Part shown: piece by piece, positions 49,694-57,388 of the stretch
Layout of the letters: every line of letters begins with the position of its first letter
Position numbering within the stretch: the first letter of the stretch is position 1
Source: Rhizobiales bacterium UBA1912
GTDB taxonomy: Bacteria; Pseudomonadota; Alphaproteobacteria; Rhizobiales; Devosiaceae
Length of the DNA stretch: 64,000 bases
Assembly (NCBI GenBank): GCA_002337455.1
Contig: DDGC01000014.1
Coordinates: 264,662 to 328,661, forward strand
Direction: 5' to 3'
Notes under the pieces: generated by a model
The model's input: only the letters and a program-made list of their open reading frames with translations
Told to the model about the DNA's origin: nothing
Database searches by the model: none
Made by a program: the position numbers and the translations under genes

Positions 49694-50706
49694 CTGCGAT
49701 TTCGCCACAAACACCGCCCGAAGACGGCGCGCCCCAGTTGGCCGCGCTGCGAGAGGCGTTGACGCGGACGCGTGCCTCAATCGCGACGACGGTGATCGGT
49801 CAACAAGGGGTTGTCGATCTCATGCTGATCGCGCTGATGGCCGGCGGGCACGTTTTGCTCGAAGGCCCTCCGGGCGTCGGCAAGACGCTGATGGTGCGCT
49901 CGCTGGCCAGGGCCGCGGGTCTGACATTCTCGCGCGTGCAGTTCACCCCGGACCTGATGCCCGCCGATATCACCGGCGCGTCGGTGCTGGTCCCGACCGC
50001 CGATGGGCGCACCCAACTCGAATTCCGCAAAGGCCCGATCTTTGCCCAATTGCTTCTGGCCGACGAGATAAACAGGGCCACCCCACGCACCCAGTCTGCC
50101 CTGCTCGAAGCCATGCAGGAGGGGACCGTTTCGGCCGGTGGCACCACTATGGAGCTGCCCAAACCCTTCTTCGTCCTCGCGACACAGAACCCGATCGAAA
50201 TGGAGGGCACCTATACGCTGCCCGAAGCCCAGATCGACAGGTTCCTGTTCCGCATCGACGTGCCTTATCCCGATCAGGAGGTGCTGACGGGCATCCTTAC
50301 GGCGACCACCGGCATTGCCCAGGACAGGCTGACCCAGGCGATGAATGCCGAGGACATTCTGGCCCTGCAGGGCCACGTCCGCTCGGTTCCCATCGCCACG
50401 GCGATACAGGAAGCGGTTGCGCGGTTCTGCCTTGCCACCCAGCCCGGCGGGGCGACGGCGGACAAGGACGTTTCGCGCTATGTACGCTTTGGGGTAAGCC
50501 CGCGCGGCGCGCAATCACTTGTCGTGGCGGCCAAGGCTCACGCCTTCATGGCAGACCGCAACCACGTTTCGGTCGCCGACCTGCGGGCCGTGCTGCTGCC
50601 GGTCATGCGCCATCGGGTGCAGGTCAATTTCGAGGGCCGCGCCGCCAATATCGATATCGACAAATTGCTGCTGCGCCTGTTCGACCAGACAATGGGCAAA
50701 CTCTGA
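49690..50706 (+). CDS. MoxR-family AAA+ ATPase
   Basis: This 338-residue AAA+ protein carries Walker A LLEGPPGVGKTLM, Walker B LLADEINRATPRTQSALLEAMQE, sensor 1 FFVLATQNPIEMEGTYTLPEAQIDRF and the C-terminal lid with RFGVSPRGAQSLVVAAKA. MoxR ATPases act as chaperones with DUF58/VWA partners. In methylotrophs MxaR is needed for methanol dehydrogenase maturation, probably cofactor metal insertion. ATGA overlap with the VWA gene and TGATG overlap with DUF58 show tight coupling. Confidence 0.95.
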   Translation: MTAISPQTPPEDGAPQLAALREALTRTRASIATTVIGQQGVVDLMLIALMAGGHVLLEGPPGVGKTLMVRSLARAAGLTFSRVQFTPDLMPADITGASVLVPTADGRTQLEFRKGPIFAQLLLADEINRATPRTQSALLEAMQEGTVSAGGTTMELPKPFFVLATQNPIEMEGTYTLPEAQIDRFLFRIDVPYPDQEVLTGILTATTGIAQDRLTQAMNAEDILALQGHVRSVPIATAIQEAVARFCLATQPGGATADKDVSRYVRFGVSPRGAQSLVVAAKAHAFMADRNHVSVADLRAVLLPVMRHRVQVNFEGRAANIDIDKLLLRLFDQTMGKL

Positions 50707-51581
50707 TGCGTCCACCGTCCGCCCTTCTCGAACGCCTGACGACCAGCCGCTTGCTGCCGGCCTTTGCGCAGCCATCCGTCGGTACGGGCGAGCGCCGTTC
50801 ACGCCGCAAGGGACCGGGCATGGAATTTATCGACCACCGTCCCTATCAGACCGGCGACGACACACGGCACCTCGACCCTCATCTCTACGCGCGCACCGGC
50901 GATTTCGTGATGCGCGAATATTCGCTTAATCAGCAATTGCCGGTAACCATCGTTCTTGACCTTTCGGGGTCGATGGCCGCCGGACACGGCGAAAAATCGG
51001 GCCATGCGAAGCTGATCGCGCAACTTCTGGGGTTTGCAGCGCTGGCCGGAGGGGACCGTGTTCAAATAATCGTGCCCGGCGACAAGGGTAACAAATTCTC
51101 GCCACGCTGGCACGGCGCAGCGCGAGCGGATATGATGTTTGACTGGATCGCCCGGGAGCCGGCGGCAGGCCGAAGCGATTTCGGGGAGGCGTTGCGGTCC
51201 GTTAGGCGTGACCTGCCGTCTCATGGCCTGGTCATCGCCATTAGCGACTGGTGGGATGGTGAGATCAGCCCCGTCCTCGATATTTTATTTTCCGCCGGTC
51301 ATGAAATTCTCGCCGTCCAGGTTCTGACGCCCCAGGAAATCGATCCGGCCGGGATCGAGACTGGAATCGTCACAATGGAGGATGCCGAAACCGGCGTGGA
51401 ACTTGAACTGGCCATCGACGCGGGTCTGCTGAGCCGTTATCGCAAGCTGTTTGCCGCGCGGCAGGAGGAAATGCGCGGGCTTTTCAATTCAAGGCACTGG
51501 CATTTCGTGACCGTTTCGACCGACGATGATATCAGCCAGCTATTCACCCGAACGCTACGGGCACAGGGAGTTCTTTCATGA
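50706..51581 (+). CDS. DUF58 (MxaS-like) protein
   Basis: This 291-residue protein carries the DUF58 signature RRSRRKGPGMEFIDHRPYQTGDDTRHLD and a VWA-like domain with VTIVLDLSGSMAAG (intact MIDAS DxSxS). It has no membrane anchor. DUF58 proteins work with MoxR ATPases; MxaS is the equivalent in the methanol dehydrogenase operon. The ATG shares one base with the moxR stop, and its stop overlaps the next start by four bases. A long frame extending upstream is only the moxR shadow. Confidence 0.92.
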   Translation: MRPPSALLERLTTSRLLPAFAQPSVGTGERRSRRKGPGMEFIDHRPYQTGDDTRHLDPHLYARTGDFVMREYSLNQQLPVTIVLDLSGSMAAGHGEKSGHAKLIAQLLGFAALAGGDRVQIIVPGDKGNKFSPRWHGAARADMMFDWIAREPAAGRSDFGEALRSVRRDLPSHGLVIAISDWWDGEISPVLDILFSAGHEILAVQVLTPQEIDPAGIETGIVTMEDAETGVELELAIDAGLLSRYRKLFAARQEEMRGLFNSRHWHFVTVSTDDDISQLFTRTLRAQGVLS

Positions 51582-52546
51582 GCGATGATGCCGCCAGCGC
51601 ACCTGCAATCGTGGTTGAAGGCGTATCCAAGCGCTTCGGACGCGTGCTGGCGCTCGATGATGTGTCCCTGTCGGTGCAGCAGGGCGAAACGTTTGCCTTG
51701 CTCGGCCCCAACGGCGCCGGAAAATCGAGCCTGATCGATATTCTGTGCACGATCAGCCAGCCTGACGGCGGACGGGCCGAAATTACCGGCATCGACGTCG
51801 TCAAGCACCCCCTGCGCGCCCGCAAGCAATTGGGCGTGGTTTTCCAGGAAGCAACCCTCGATACGCGCCTCTCGGTTTACGAAAACCTCGATTTCCATGG
51901 CATGGTCTATCAGATGGGCCGGGCCGACCGGCGCCGGCGCATCGACGAAATGCTTGAGCTTGTGGAGCTTTCCGATTGGCGCGATGCGGTGGTCCGGACG
52001 CTCTCTTCAGGCATGCGGCGGCGGCTGGAAATCGCCCGCGGCCTGATGCATGAGCCCAAGATACTGTTTCTCGACGAGCCCACCATCGGCCTCGATACCC
52101 AGTCACGGGCCAAGATATGGTCCTATCTCGAACAGCTCCGGGCCAGCCAGAACATCACCATCGTCGTGACCACTCACTATATCGAAGAGGTCGATACGTG
52201 CGATACGATCTGCATCATCGATCACGGCAAGATACTGGCGAGTGGCACACCGGAATCGCTCAAGGCCGCTCACGGCACTTCCCTGTTCCGCGTAACGCCG
52301 CGCACGCCCGACGCCCATGCGGCGCTACTGGCCCGCTATCCCGGAACCGTTGAAGGCGCTGAAGGGCAGTTGCTCATCAAGGCCGAAAACGCAGGCAGTG
52401 CCGATGCCCTTCTGGCCGAGTTCGGAACGCAATTGCGGCAGGTCTCCGTCGACCAGCCGAGCCTTGAAAGCGTGTTCCTGTCGCTGACCGGCCGTGATCT
52501 GCGCGAGGCGCCGCCGGCCGCCGGCAAGAAGCGGGGGCGTGGATGA
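51578..52546 (+). CDS. ABC-2-type exporter ATPase (PQQ-alcohol-dehydrogenase-associated)
   Basis: This 322-residue ATPase carries LLGPNGAGKSSLIDIL, the signature LSSGMRRRLEIARGL, Walker B ILFLDEPTIGLDTQ and switch VVTTHYIEE. The long C-terminal extension (VSVDQPSLESVFLSLTGRDLRE) marks the DrrA/NodI-type exporters, and such ATPases recur in PQQ alcohol dehydrogenase loci. Its likely membrane partner is the ABC-2 permease at 55258-56070, separated from it by three importer genes. It overlaps DUF58 and the next permease gene by four bases each. Confidence 0.88.
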   Translation: MSDDAASAPAIVVEGVSKRFGRVLALDDVSLSVQQGETFALLGPNGAGKSSLIDILCTISQPDGGRAEITGIDVVKHPLRARKQLGVVFQEATLDTRLSVYENLDFHGMVYQMGRADRRRRIDEMLELVELSDWRDAVVRTLSSGMRRRLEIARGLMHEPKILFLDEPTIGLDTQSRAKIWSYLEQLRASQNITIVVTTHYIEEVDTCDTICIIDHGKILASGTPESLKAAHGTSLFRVTPRTPDAHAALLARYPGTVEGAEGQLLIKAENAGSADALLAEFGTQLRQVSVDQPSLESVFLSLTGRDLREAPPAAGKKRGRG

Positions 52547-53337
52547 GCCAGCCCCCACCCAAAGCCGTGGCCATTCAACCGGGCGACGAGCCCGGCCCCT
52601 GGCTCGTGGCTGCAACCCGGATCGGGTTTCTGACGCTTCTCATCGTTCTATGGTGGATCGCCTCGGTCAACGTCGCGCGCAACATCATCCCCTCCCCCTG
52701 GGCAACGCTGCTGGCAGCCGGCGGGCTGCTGCAGGAGGGGCGGCTGCAGACCGCCTTTGTCGATTCTCTTTCGGTCTATCTTTCCGGCTATGGCCTTGCG
52801 ATCCTGTGCGCTATCCCGCTCGGGGTCGCCATGGGCGCGTTCAACCTGTTTGGCCGCACGCTCGAGATCTACGTCTATGCACTTTCGGCCACCCCGCGCG
52901 TGGCGTTCATCCCGCTCATCATCGTGCTGCTCGGGCTGGGGAGCGAAGCCAAGGTGTTCATCGTGTTTCTGGGCGCCGTAATGCCCATCCTCATCAACAC
53001 CTATGCGGGCGTGCGCCAGTCCGATCCCGAGCTTATCGAGATGGCCCGTTCAGTGGGTGCCGGGCGGTTCCGGATTTTTACCCGTATCGTGCTGCCTGGG
53101 GCCGTACCCTACGTCATCGTCGGCCTGCGGCTCGGGGCCACGATCGGTCTCATCAATACTGTCGTTGCCGAACTCTATACCGCCGTGCGCGGCCTGGGCG
53201 GGCTTCTGGCCATCTACGGCAACACATTCAGGATGGCGGAGTACTTCGTCATCGTCCTTTCGCTGGCAGTCATCGGAGTCATCGTGACCGAGGGACTGCG
53301 TTTCGTCGAACTGCGCCTTGCCAAATGGCGGCGCTGA
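52543..53337 (+). CDS. ABC importer permease, taurine/sulfonate type
   Basis: This 264-residue BPD_transp_1 permease has six predicted helices and the EAA loop ARSVGAGRFRIFTRIVLPGAVPYV. The start overlaps the exporter ATPase gene by four bases (ATGA), so it is translated from the same message. Partners are the binding protein at 53360 and the ATPase at 54391. Relatives transport sulfonates, nitrate, pyrimidines or aromatic acids; in this locus the substrate may be a dehydrogenase-related compound. Confidence 0.9.
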   Translation: MSQPPPKAVAIQPGDEPGPWLVAATRIGFLTLLIVLWWIASVNVARNIIPSPWATLLAAGGLLQEGRLQTAFVDSLSVYLSGYGLAILCAIPLGVAMGAFNLFGRTLEIYVYALSATPRVAFIPLIIVLLGLGSEAKVFIVFLGAVMPILINTYAGVRQSDPELIEMARSVGAGRFRIFTRIVLPGAVPYVIVGLRLGATIGLINTVVAELYTAVRGLGGLLAIYGNTFRMAEYFVIVLSLAVIGVIVTEGLRFVELRLAKWRR

Positions 53338-53359
53338 AAACCCAAAAGGGAGAGAGTAA

Positions 53360-54394
53360 ATGACCAAGAAATCAATGATGCTGGCTCTGGCCGGATCGGT
53401 CGCGAGCCTGGCCCTGATGACCGGCGCCGGGCTGGCGCAATCGAGCGAGCCCTTCCGCCTGATCCTTACCCACCTCGAGCCACCGCTTGTGCCCAATTCC
53501 GTGATGGATCTGGCCGCAGAGCTGGGCTATTTCGAAGCTGAAGGCGTCGATGTCGAACTCGTCAGGGTCCAGCAGACGCCATCCGCCATTGCAGCCCTGC
53601 AATCGGGCGAAGGCGAAATGGCCAACATCGGCGTCGATGCGCTTTTGCAGGTGATCCACAACGGCGCCACCGATTTCCGCGCGGTGACCTCGCCCAACAA
53701 ATCGCTGCCGTTCCTCATCGCCTCCAAGGACGATATTGCAACCCCTGCCGATCTGGCGGGCCGCAGCTTTGGCGTTGGACGGGTTGGAAGTCTCGATCAC
53801 TCGCTTTCGACACTGGTGCTGTCGAGCCAGGGCGTCTCGATCGACGATTCCGAAATCGTCTCGCTCGGCCAACCCGACATCCGCGCACAGGCCCTTCTGG
53901 CCGGCCAGGTCGATGCGACGACCATGTCGATCGGCGTCTGGAGCGAGTTGCCCGACACCGAAGGGCTGCATGTGCTGATCGATCAGGACGCCTATTATGA
54001 GGGCGCACCGGTGGTCAACAAGGTCAACGCGGTGACCGGCGACGTCCTGGCCGAACGGCCCGAAGACGTCCAAGCCGTGATCCGGGCGCTGACCAAGCTG
54101 TCGCGCGACTTTGCGGAAAACCCCCAGATGTGGGTGGACGCAATGACCGAGGCTCGCCCCGACGTCAGCCCCGAAGTGCTCGACATGCTGGCGGAATCAT
54201 TTGTCGGCAGCTGGAGCGTCAACGGCGGCCTGAGCGCCGAGGAACTGGGCTTTACCAGTGACTGGCTCTACGAAACCGACGACTTTGCAGATTTCGAGCA
54301 ATTGGCGCTTGAAGACTGGGTCGATTTCGGACCGGTCGACGCCGTGCTTGCCGAACTGGGCACCGACGACAGCATGGACCCGGCCGATCGATGA
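53360..54394 (+). CDS. NMT1-type periplasmic substrate-binding protein
   Basis: This 344-residue protein has a signal peptide (LALAGSVASLALMTGAGLAQ) and a SsuA/TauA-like fold: DLAAELGYFEAEGVDVELVRVQ, GEMANIGVDALLQVI, DLAGRSFGVGRVGSLDHSLSTLVL. GGGAGAGAG lies about eight bases before the ATG. It precedes the ATPase gene with a four-base overlap, and together with the permease upstream makes one importer. The ligand cannot be told from sequence. Confidence 0.88.
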   Translation: MTKKSMMLALAGSVASLALMTGAGLAQSSEPFRLILTHLEPPLVPNSVMDLAAELGYFEAEGVDVELVRVQQTPSAIAALQSGEGEMANIGVDALLQVIHNGATDFRAVTSPNKSLPFLIASKDDIATPADLAGRSFGVGRVGSLDHSLSTLVLSSQGVSIDDSEIVSLGQPDIRAQALLAGQVDATTMSIGVWSELPDTEGLHVLIDQDAYYEGAPVVNKVNAVTGDVLAERPEDVQAVIRALTKLSRDFAENPQMWVDAMTEARPDVSPEVLDMLAESFVGSWSVNGGLSAEELGFTSDWLYETDDFADFEQLALEDWVDFGPVDAVLAELGTDDSMDPADR

Positions 54395-55248
54395 GCGTCG
54401 TCCGTTTCCCCGGAGATAATCGCGTGGCAGCCGAACCGCAGGCGTCGAAAGCCCTGCTTACGTTCACCGACGTCCAGAAACGCTTCGTCCAGCCAGACGG
54501 TGCCGTCAACACGGCTATCGACGGCGTTTCGCTCGACGTCGCCGAACACCAGTTCGTTGCCCTGATTGGCCCCTCGGGATGCGGAAAGACCACAGTGCTG
54601 CGGCTGGCCAACGGATTGATCGCCCCGGATGGGGGAACGATCCATATCGATGGCCAGCCGCCCAAACCCGGGCCCGACATGGGGTTTGTGTTTCAGGCAT
54701 TCCGCCTGATCCCCTGGGCCAACGCGCAGGCCAACATCGAATTCGCTCTCGAGAGCCTGCCGCTCTCAAAGGCCGAACGCGCCGAGCGGGCCCGGCATTA
54801 TCTCGATCTCGTCGGCCTGTCGCGGTCGGCCAAAGCCTACCCGGCCCAGCTTTCCGGCGGCATGAAGCAGCGCGTGGCATTGGCCCGCGCGCTGGCCGGA
54901 GAGCCGCGCGTCCTTTTGATGGACGAGCCTTTCGCCAGCCTCGACGCGCAGACGCGCGAGTTGATGCAGGGTGAATTGCTGGCCATCTGGCGGCGACTGA
55001 CCCCCACGGTGATGTTTGTCACCCACAGTGTCGACGAGGCGCTGGTGCTGGCCGATACGATCGTTGTGATGGGTGCGGGCAAAGTCCTCGAAACCATCAA
55101 GGTCGACCTGCCACGGCCCCGGCTCACTGTCGAAATGCGCGCAGATTCGAAGTTCCTCGAGCTGCGGTCCTATCTGTGGAACCGCATCCGCGACCTCGTT
55201 CTCACCGACCCGGCCTCCGAATTCTTCGGCCGCAATCTCAACGAATAG
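54391..55248 (+). CDS. ABC importer ATPase, SsuB/TauB type
   Basis: This 285-residue ATPase carries Walker A GPSGCGKTTVLRLA, Q-loop FVFQAFRLIPW, signature LSGGMKQRVALARAL, Walker B VLLMDEPFASLD and switch MFVTHSVDEAL. The first 25 residues precede the fold core and are variable; the ATG at 54391 overlaps the binding-protein stop by four bases. It drives the taurine-type importer encoded between the two exporter genes. Confidence 0.92.
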   Translation: MSVVRFPGDNRVAAEPQASKALLTFTDVQKRFVQPDGAVNTAIDGVSLDVAEHQFVALIGPSGCGKTTVLRLANGLIAPDGGTIHIDGQPPKPGPDMGFVFQAFRLIPWANAQANIEFALESLPLSKAERAERARHYLDLVGLSRSAKAYPAQLSGGMKQRVALARALAGEPRVLLMDEPFASLDAQTRELMQGELLAIWRRLTPTVMFVTHSVDEALVLADTIVVMGAGKVLETIKVDLPRPRLTVEMRADSKFLELRSYLWNRIRDLVLTDPASEFFGRNLNE

Positions 55249-55257
55249 GAGCTCCCG

Positions 55258-56070
55258 ATGACGGCAATTTGGGGACAATTGGTCGGCGTCTATGCCATCT
55301 GGCTGCGCGAGGTCAAACGCTCACTGCGCGACAAGGGCCAGTTGATCGGCGGCATCAGCCGGCCATTGCTGTGGGTGCTGATCCTGGGGATCGGGCTCAA
55401 TCCCTATTTCCGGGGCGAAGTGTATGGCGAAGTTCGGTTCGTGGTGCCTTATACCTATCTGCAATTCATCTTTCCCGCCGTCATCGTCCTCAACATTCTC
55501 TACACCTCGATTCAGTCGGCCGTTTCGCTGATCTGGGATCGGGAATTCGGCTTCCTGCGTGAGGTTCTTGTCTCGCCCATGTCGCGCAACATGATCCTTC
55601 TGGGCAAGGTGCTCGGTGGCGCGACAACCGCCGTCATCCATGGCTGCATGGTGCTTGTCGTGGCGCGTTTCGTCGGCGTGACCCTGACATGGGAGACGAT
55701 CGCCGCAGCCATCGGCCTGATGTTCGCCCTGGCCTTTGGGCTGACCGCATTCGGCATCGTCATTGCCAACTACGTGCGCGGTTTCGAAAGTTTCGGGGTG
55801 TTCTCCAACGCGGTGATCCTGCCGCTCTATTTTACCGCCAGCTCGGTATTTCCACTCGATCCGGCGCTGACCCGGGCCCAGACGCTGGTGACCTATCCCG
55901 AATGGCTGGTCATCATCGTCGAGCACAATCCCCTGACCTATGCCGTCGATGCCATGCGCGGCATCCTCATCAAGTTCAACCAGTTCGATCCCGCTCTTGG
56001 CTTCCAGGTCGTGGGCATCATGGCCGTGGGGCTGTTCCTTCTGGCCATGTGGGAGTTCAGGAAAGTCTGA
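55258..56070 (+). CDS. ABC-2-type permease, alcohol-dehydrogenase-associated
   Basis: This 270-residue ABC-2 permease has six helices and the characteristic SRPLLWVLILGIGL, WDREFGFLREVLVSPMSR and HNPLTYAVDAMRGIL motifs of the DrrB/NodJ type, like the permeases found in phenylethanol and PQQ alcohol dehydrogenase clusters. It is the expected partner of the ATPase at 51578-52546. GGAGCTC lies about five bases before the ATG. The next gene overlaps by one base. Confidence 0.88.
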   Translation: MTAIWGQLVGVYAIWLREVKRSLRDKGQLIGGISRPLLWVLILGIGLNPYFRGEVYGEVRFVVPYTYLQFIFPAVIVLNILYTSIQSAVSLIWDREFGFLREVLVSPMSRNMILLGKVLGGATTAVIHGCMVLVVARFVGVTLTWETIAAAIGLMFALAFGLTAFGIVIANYVRGFESFGVFSNAVILPLYFTASSVFPLDPALTRAQTLVTYPEWLVIIVEHNPLTYAVDAMRGILIKFNQFDPALGFQVVGIMAVGLFLLAMWEFRKV

Positions 56071-56915
56071 TGTCCGCTCCCGCCTCCGCAAGGCCGCGCA
56101 AGCGGCATTGGCTGTTCGACATGATCCCGCTTGGCTTGTGTTTTGCGCTTTTGTTTGGTGTGAGCTTCCTGCCGCCGGACAACGCGCGGTACGACGTCGA
56201 CAGGCTCGGGCGGTTGAGCGTGTGCATGCCAAGTCTCTACCCACCGCTTGTGACCGATGATGCGGACATGCCCGGTTTCGAGGTCGAGTTGATGCAGGAG
56301 ATCACCGAGCGCCTCGGCTGGCGGCTCAACATCGTTTCCAACGCCTCGATGGGTCGCGACTTCAATCCGCGCAACTGGCGCATCAACCGCGCCCAGTGCC
56401 AGATGCTGGCCGGGGGCATCGCGATCAATTCGACCACGAGCTCGTTCCTAGACACGACGCAGCCACATCTTGTGACCGGATGGGCCTTAATTGCTCCCTC
56501 CGGCACCACCATCGAGACCGTCGAAAGCCCGGTGGGCTTCATGGCCGGGCTCACTGGTCTCGACCGGATAGGCCTTGGCCAGTATATCCGCCAGCGCGGC
56601 ATCACGGCGACAATCGTCAACGACGCGGCAACCCTGCGCTCGCGCATGGAGGCGGGCGATTACGACACAGCGATCACCGAAGCGCTGCTGGCCAACACCA
56701 TTTTCTCCGACAGCGATCTCGACATCACAGTGCTCGGCGCGCCGCTCGAACGCATTCCGTTGGGCATGGGGTTCTGGAAGGGTGACCTGACGCTCAAACG
56801 CGCAGTGGAATCGACCCTGGCCGAAATCCGCGCCGATGGGACGCTGGTCCAGCTGGCCGAAAACTACGGTCTGGATGCGGGGATTTTATGCCCGTCGGAA
56901 ACAGGCGCCTGTTGA
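56070..56915 (+). CDS. Membrane-anchored family-3 solute-binding protein
   Basis: This 281-residue protein has one N-terminal hydrophobic helix (LFDMIPLGLCFALLFGVSFL) after a basic start, so it is probably an uncleaved membrane anchor. The SBP_bac_3 fold follows (RLSVCMPSLYPPLVTDD; FEVELMQEITERLGWRLNIV; AGGIAINSTTSSFLDTTQPHLVT). It is a second MxaJ-like or ligand-sensing protein that ends the operon. The ATG shares one base with the stop of the ABC-2 permease. No amino-acid transporter partner is nearby. Confidence 0.82.
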   Translation: MSAPASARPRKRHWLFDMIPLGLCFALLFGVSFLPPDNARYDVDRLGRLSVCMPSLYPPLVTDDADMPGFEVELMQEITERLGWRLNIVSNASMGRDFNPRNWRINRAQCQMLAGGIAINSTTSSFLDTTQPHLVTGWALIAPSGTTIETVESPVGFMAGLTGLDRIGLGQYIRQRGITATIVNDAATLRSRMEAGDYDTAITEALLANTIFSDSDLDITVLGAPLERIPLGMGFWKGDLTLKRAVESTLAEIRADGTLVQLAENYGLDAGILCPSETGAC

Positions 56916-56951
56916 CAGGCTTCCCGGCGTGGCGCCTTGCCCTATAGGGCA
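56901..56951. terminator. Palindromes between convergent genes
   Basis: ACAGGCGCCTGT (56901-56912) and TGCCCTATAGGGCA (56938-56951) are perfect palindromes flanking the convergent ends of the quinoprotein operon and the cupin gene. The second spans the cupin stop codon. They could cause weak bidirectional termination; neither has a T-run. Confidence 0.4.
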
Positions 56952-57361
56952 GGTTGCGCCCGATCGCCCGCGCCGAGATGGACCACCGTTTCCCCGGTGG
57001 CGGCAAAGGTGCGCGTAACTTCGCCGGCATCGTAGATAAACAGCATCTCCACCGGGTCCGTGCCAACATTGTGGAAGCAGTGAACCTGTCCCGCCGGAAT
57101 GAAAACGACTTCCATCGGACCCACGGCGCGGCGCTGCCCTTCGAACTCGGTTTCGGCTTTCCCACTCAGGATAACGATCTGCTCGTCGCAATTGTGATGA
57201 TGCATTGCAACGCTCTTGCCGATGGGAAGCGAGGTCGTTCCGGTGGTAACCTGCGCGCCACAGATCGCCTCGTTGCAGAACAGACGGGTGACAACCCCGT
57301 TGCCCCGGTCAAATTGATCGATAGCCGCCAGGGTCCTGACCATTGCCTGCTTTTCGACCAT
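56942..57361 (-). CDS. Cupin-domain protein
   Basis: This 139-residue single-domain cupin has motif 1 SVAMHHHNCDEQIVILSG (metal ligands His-His-Glu) and motif 2 VVFIPAGQVHCFHNVG with the last His ligand. The beta-barrel core spans about residues 35-130. Small cupins of this sort bind a metal and a small ligand, or act as isomerases/dioxygenases. It starts at the ATG at 57361; a second ATG six codons in is possible. It is monocistronic and convergent with the quinoprotein operon, so functional linkage is unclear. Confidence 0.8.
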   Translation of the reverse strand: MVEKQAMVRTLAAIDQFDRGNGVVTRLFCNEAICGAQVTTGTTSLPIGKSVAMHHHNCDEQIVILSGKAETEFEGQRRAVGPMEVVFIPAGQVHCFHNVGTDPVEMLFIYDAGEVTRTFAATGETVVHLGAGDRAQPAL

Positions 57362-57388
57362 CGCCGCTCCCCTACGCCCCGCAGTGAC

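Noticed and set aside
49578..51581. Very long frame that includes the DUF58 protein
   Set aside because: Only the part from 50706 is protein-like. The upstream part overlaps moxR in another frame and reads as Arg/Gly-rich noise.
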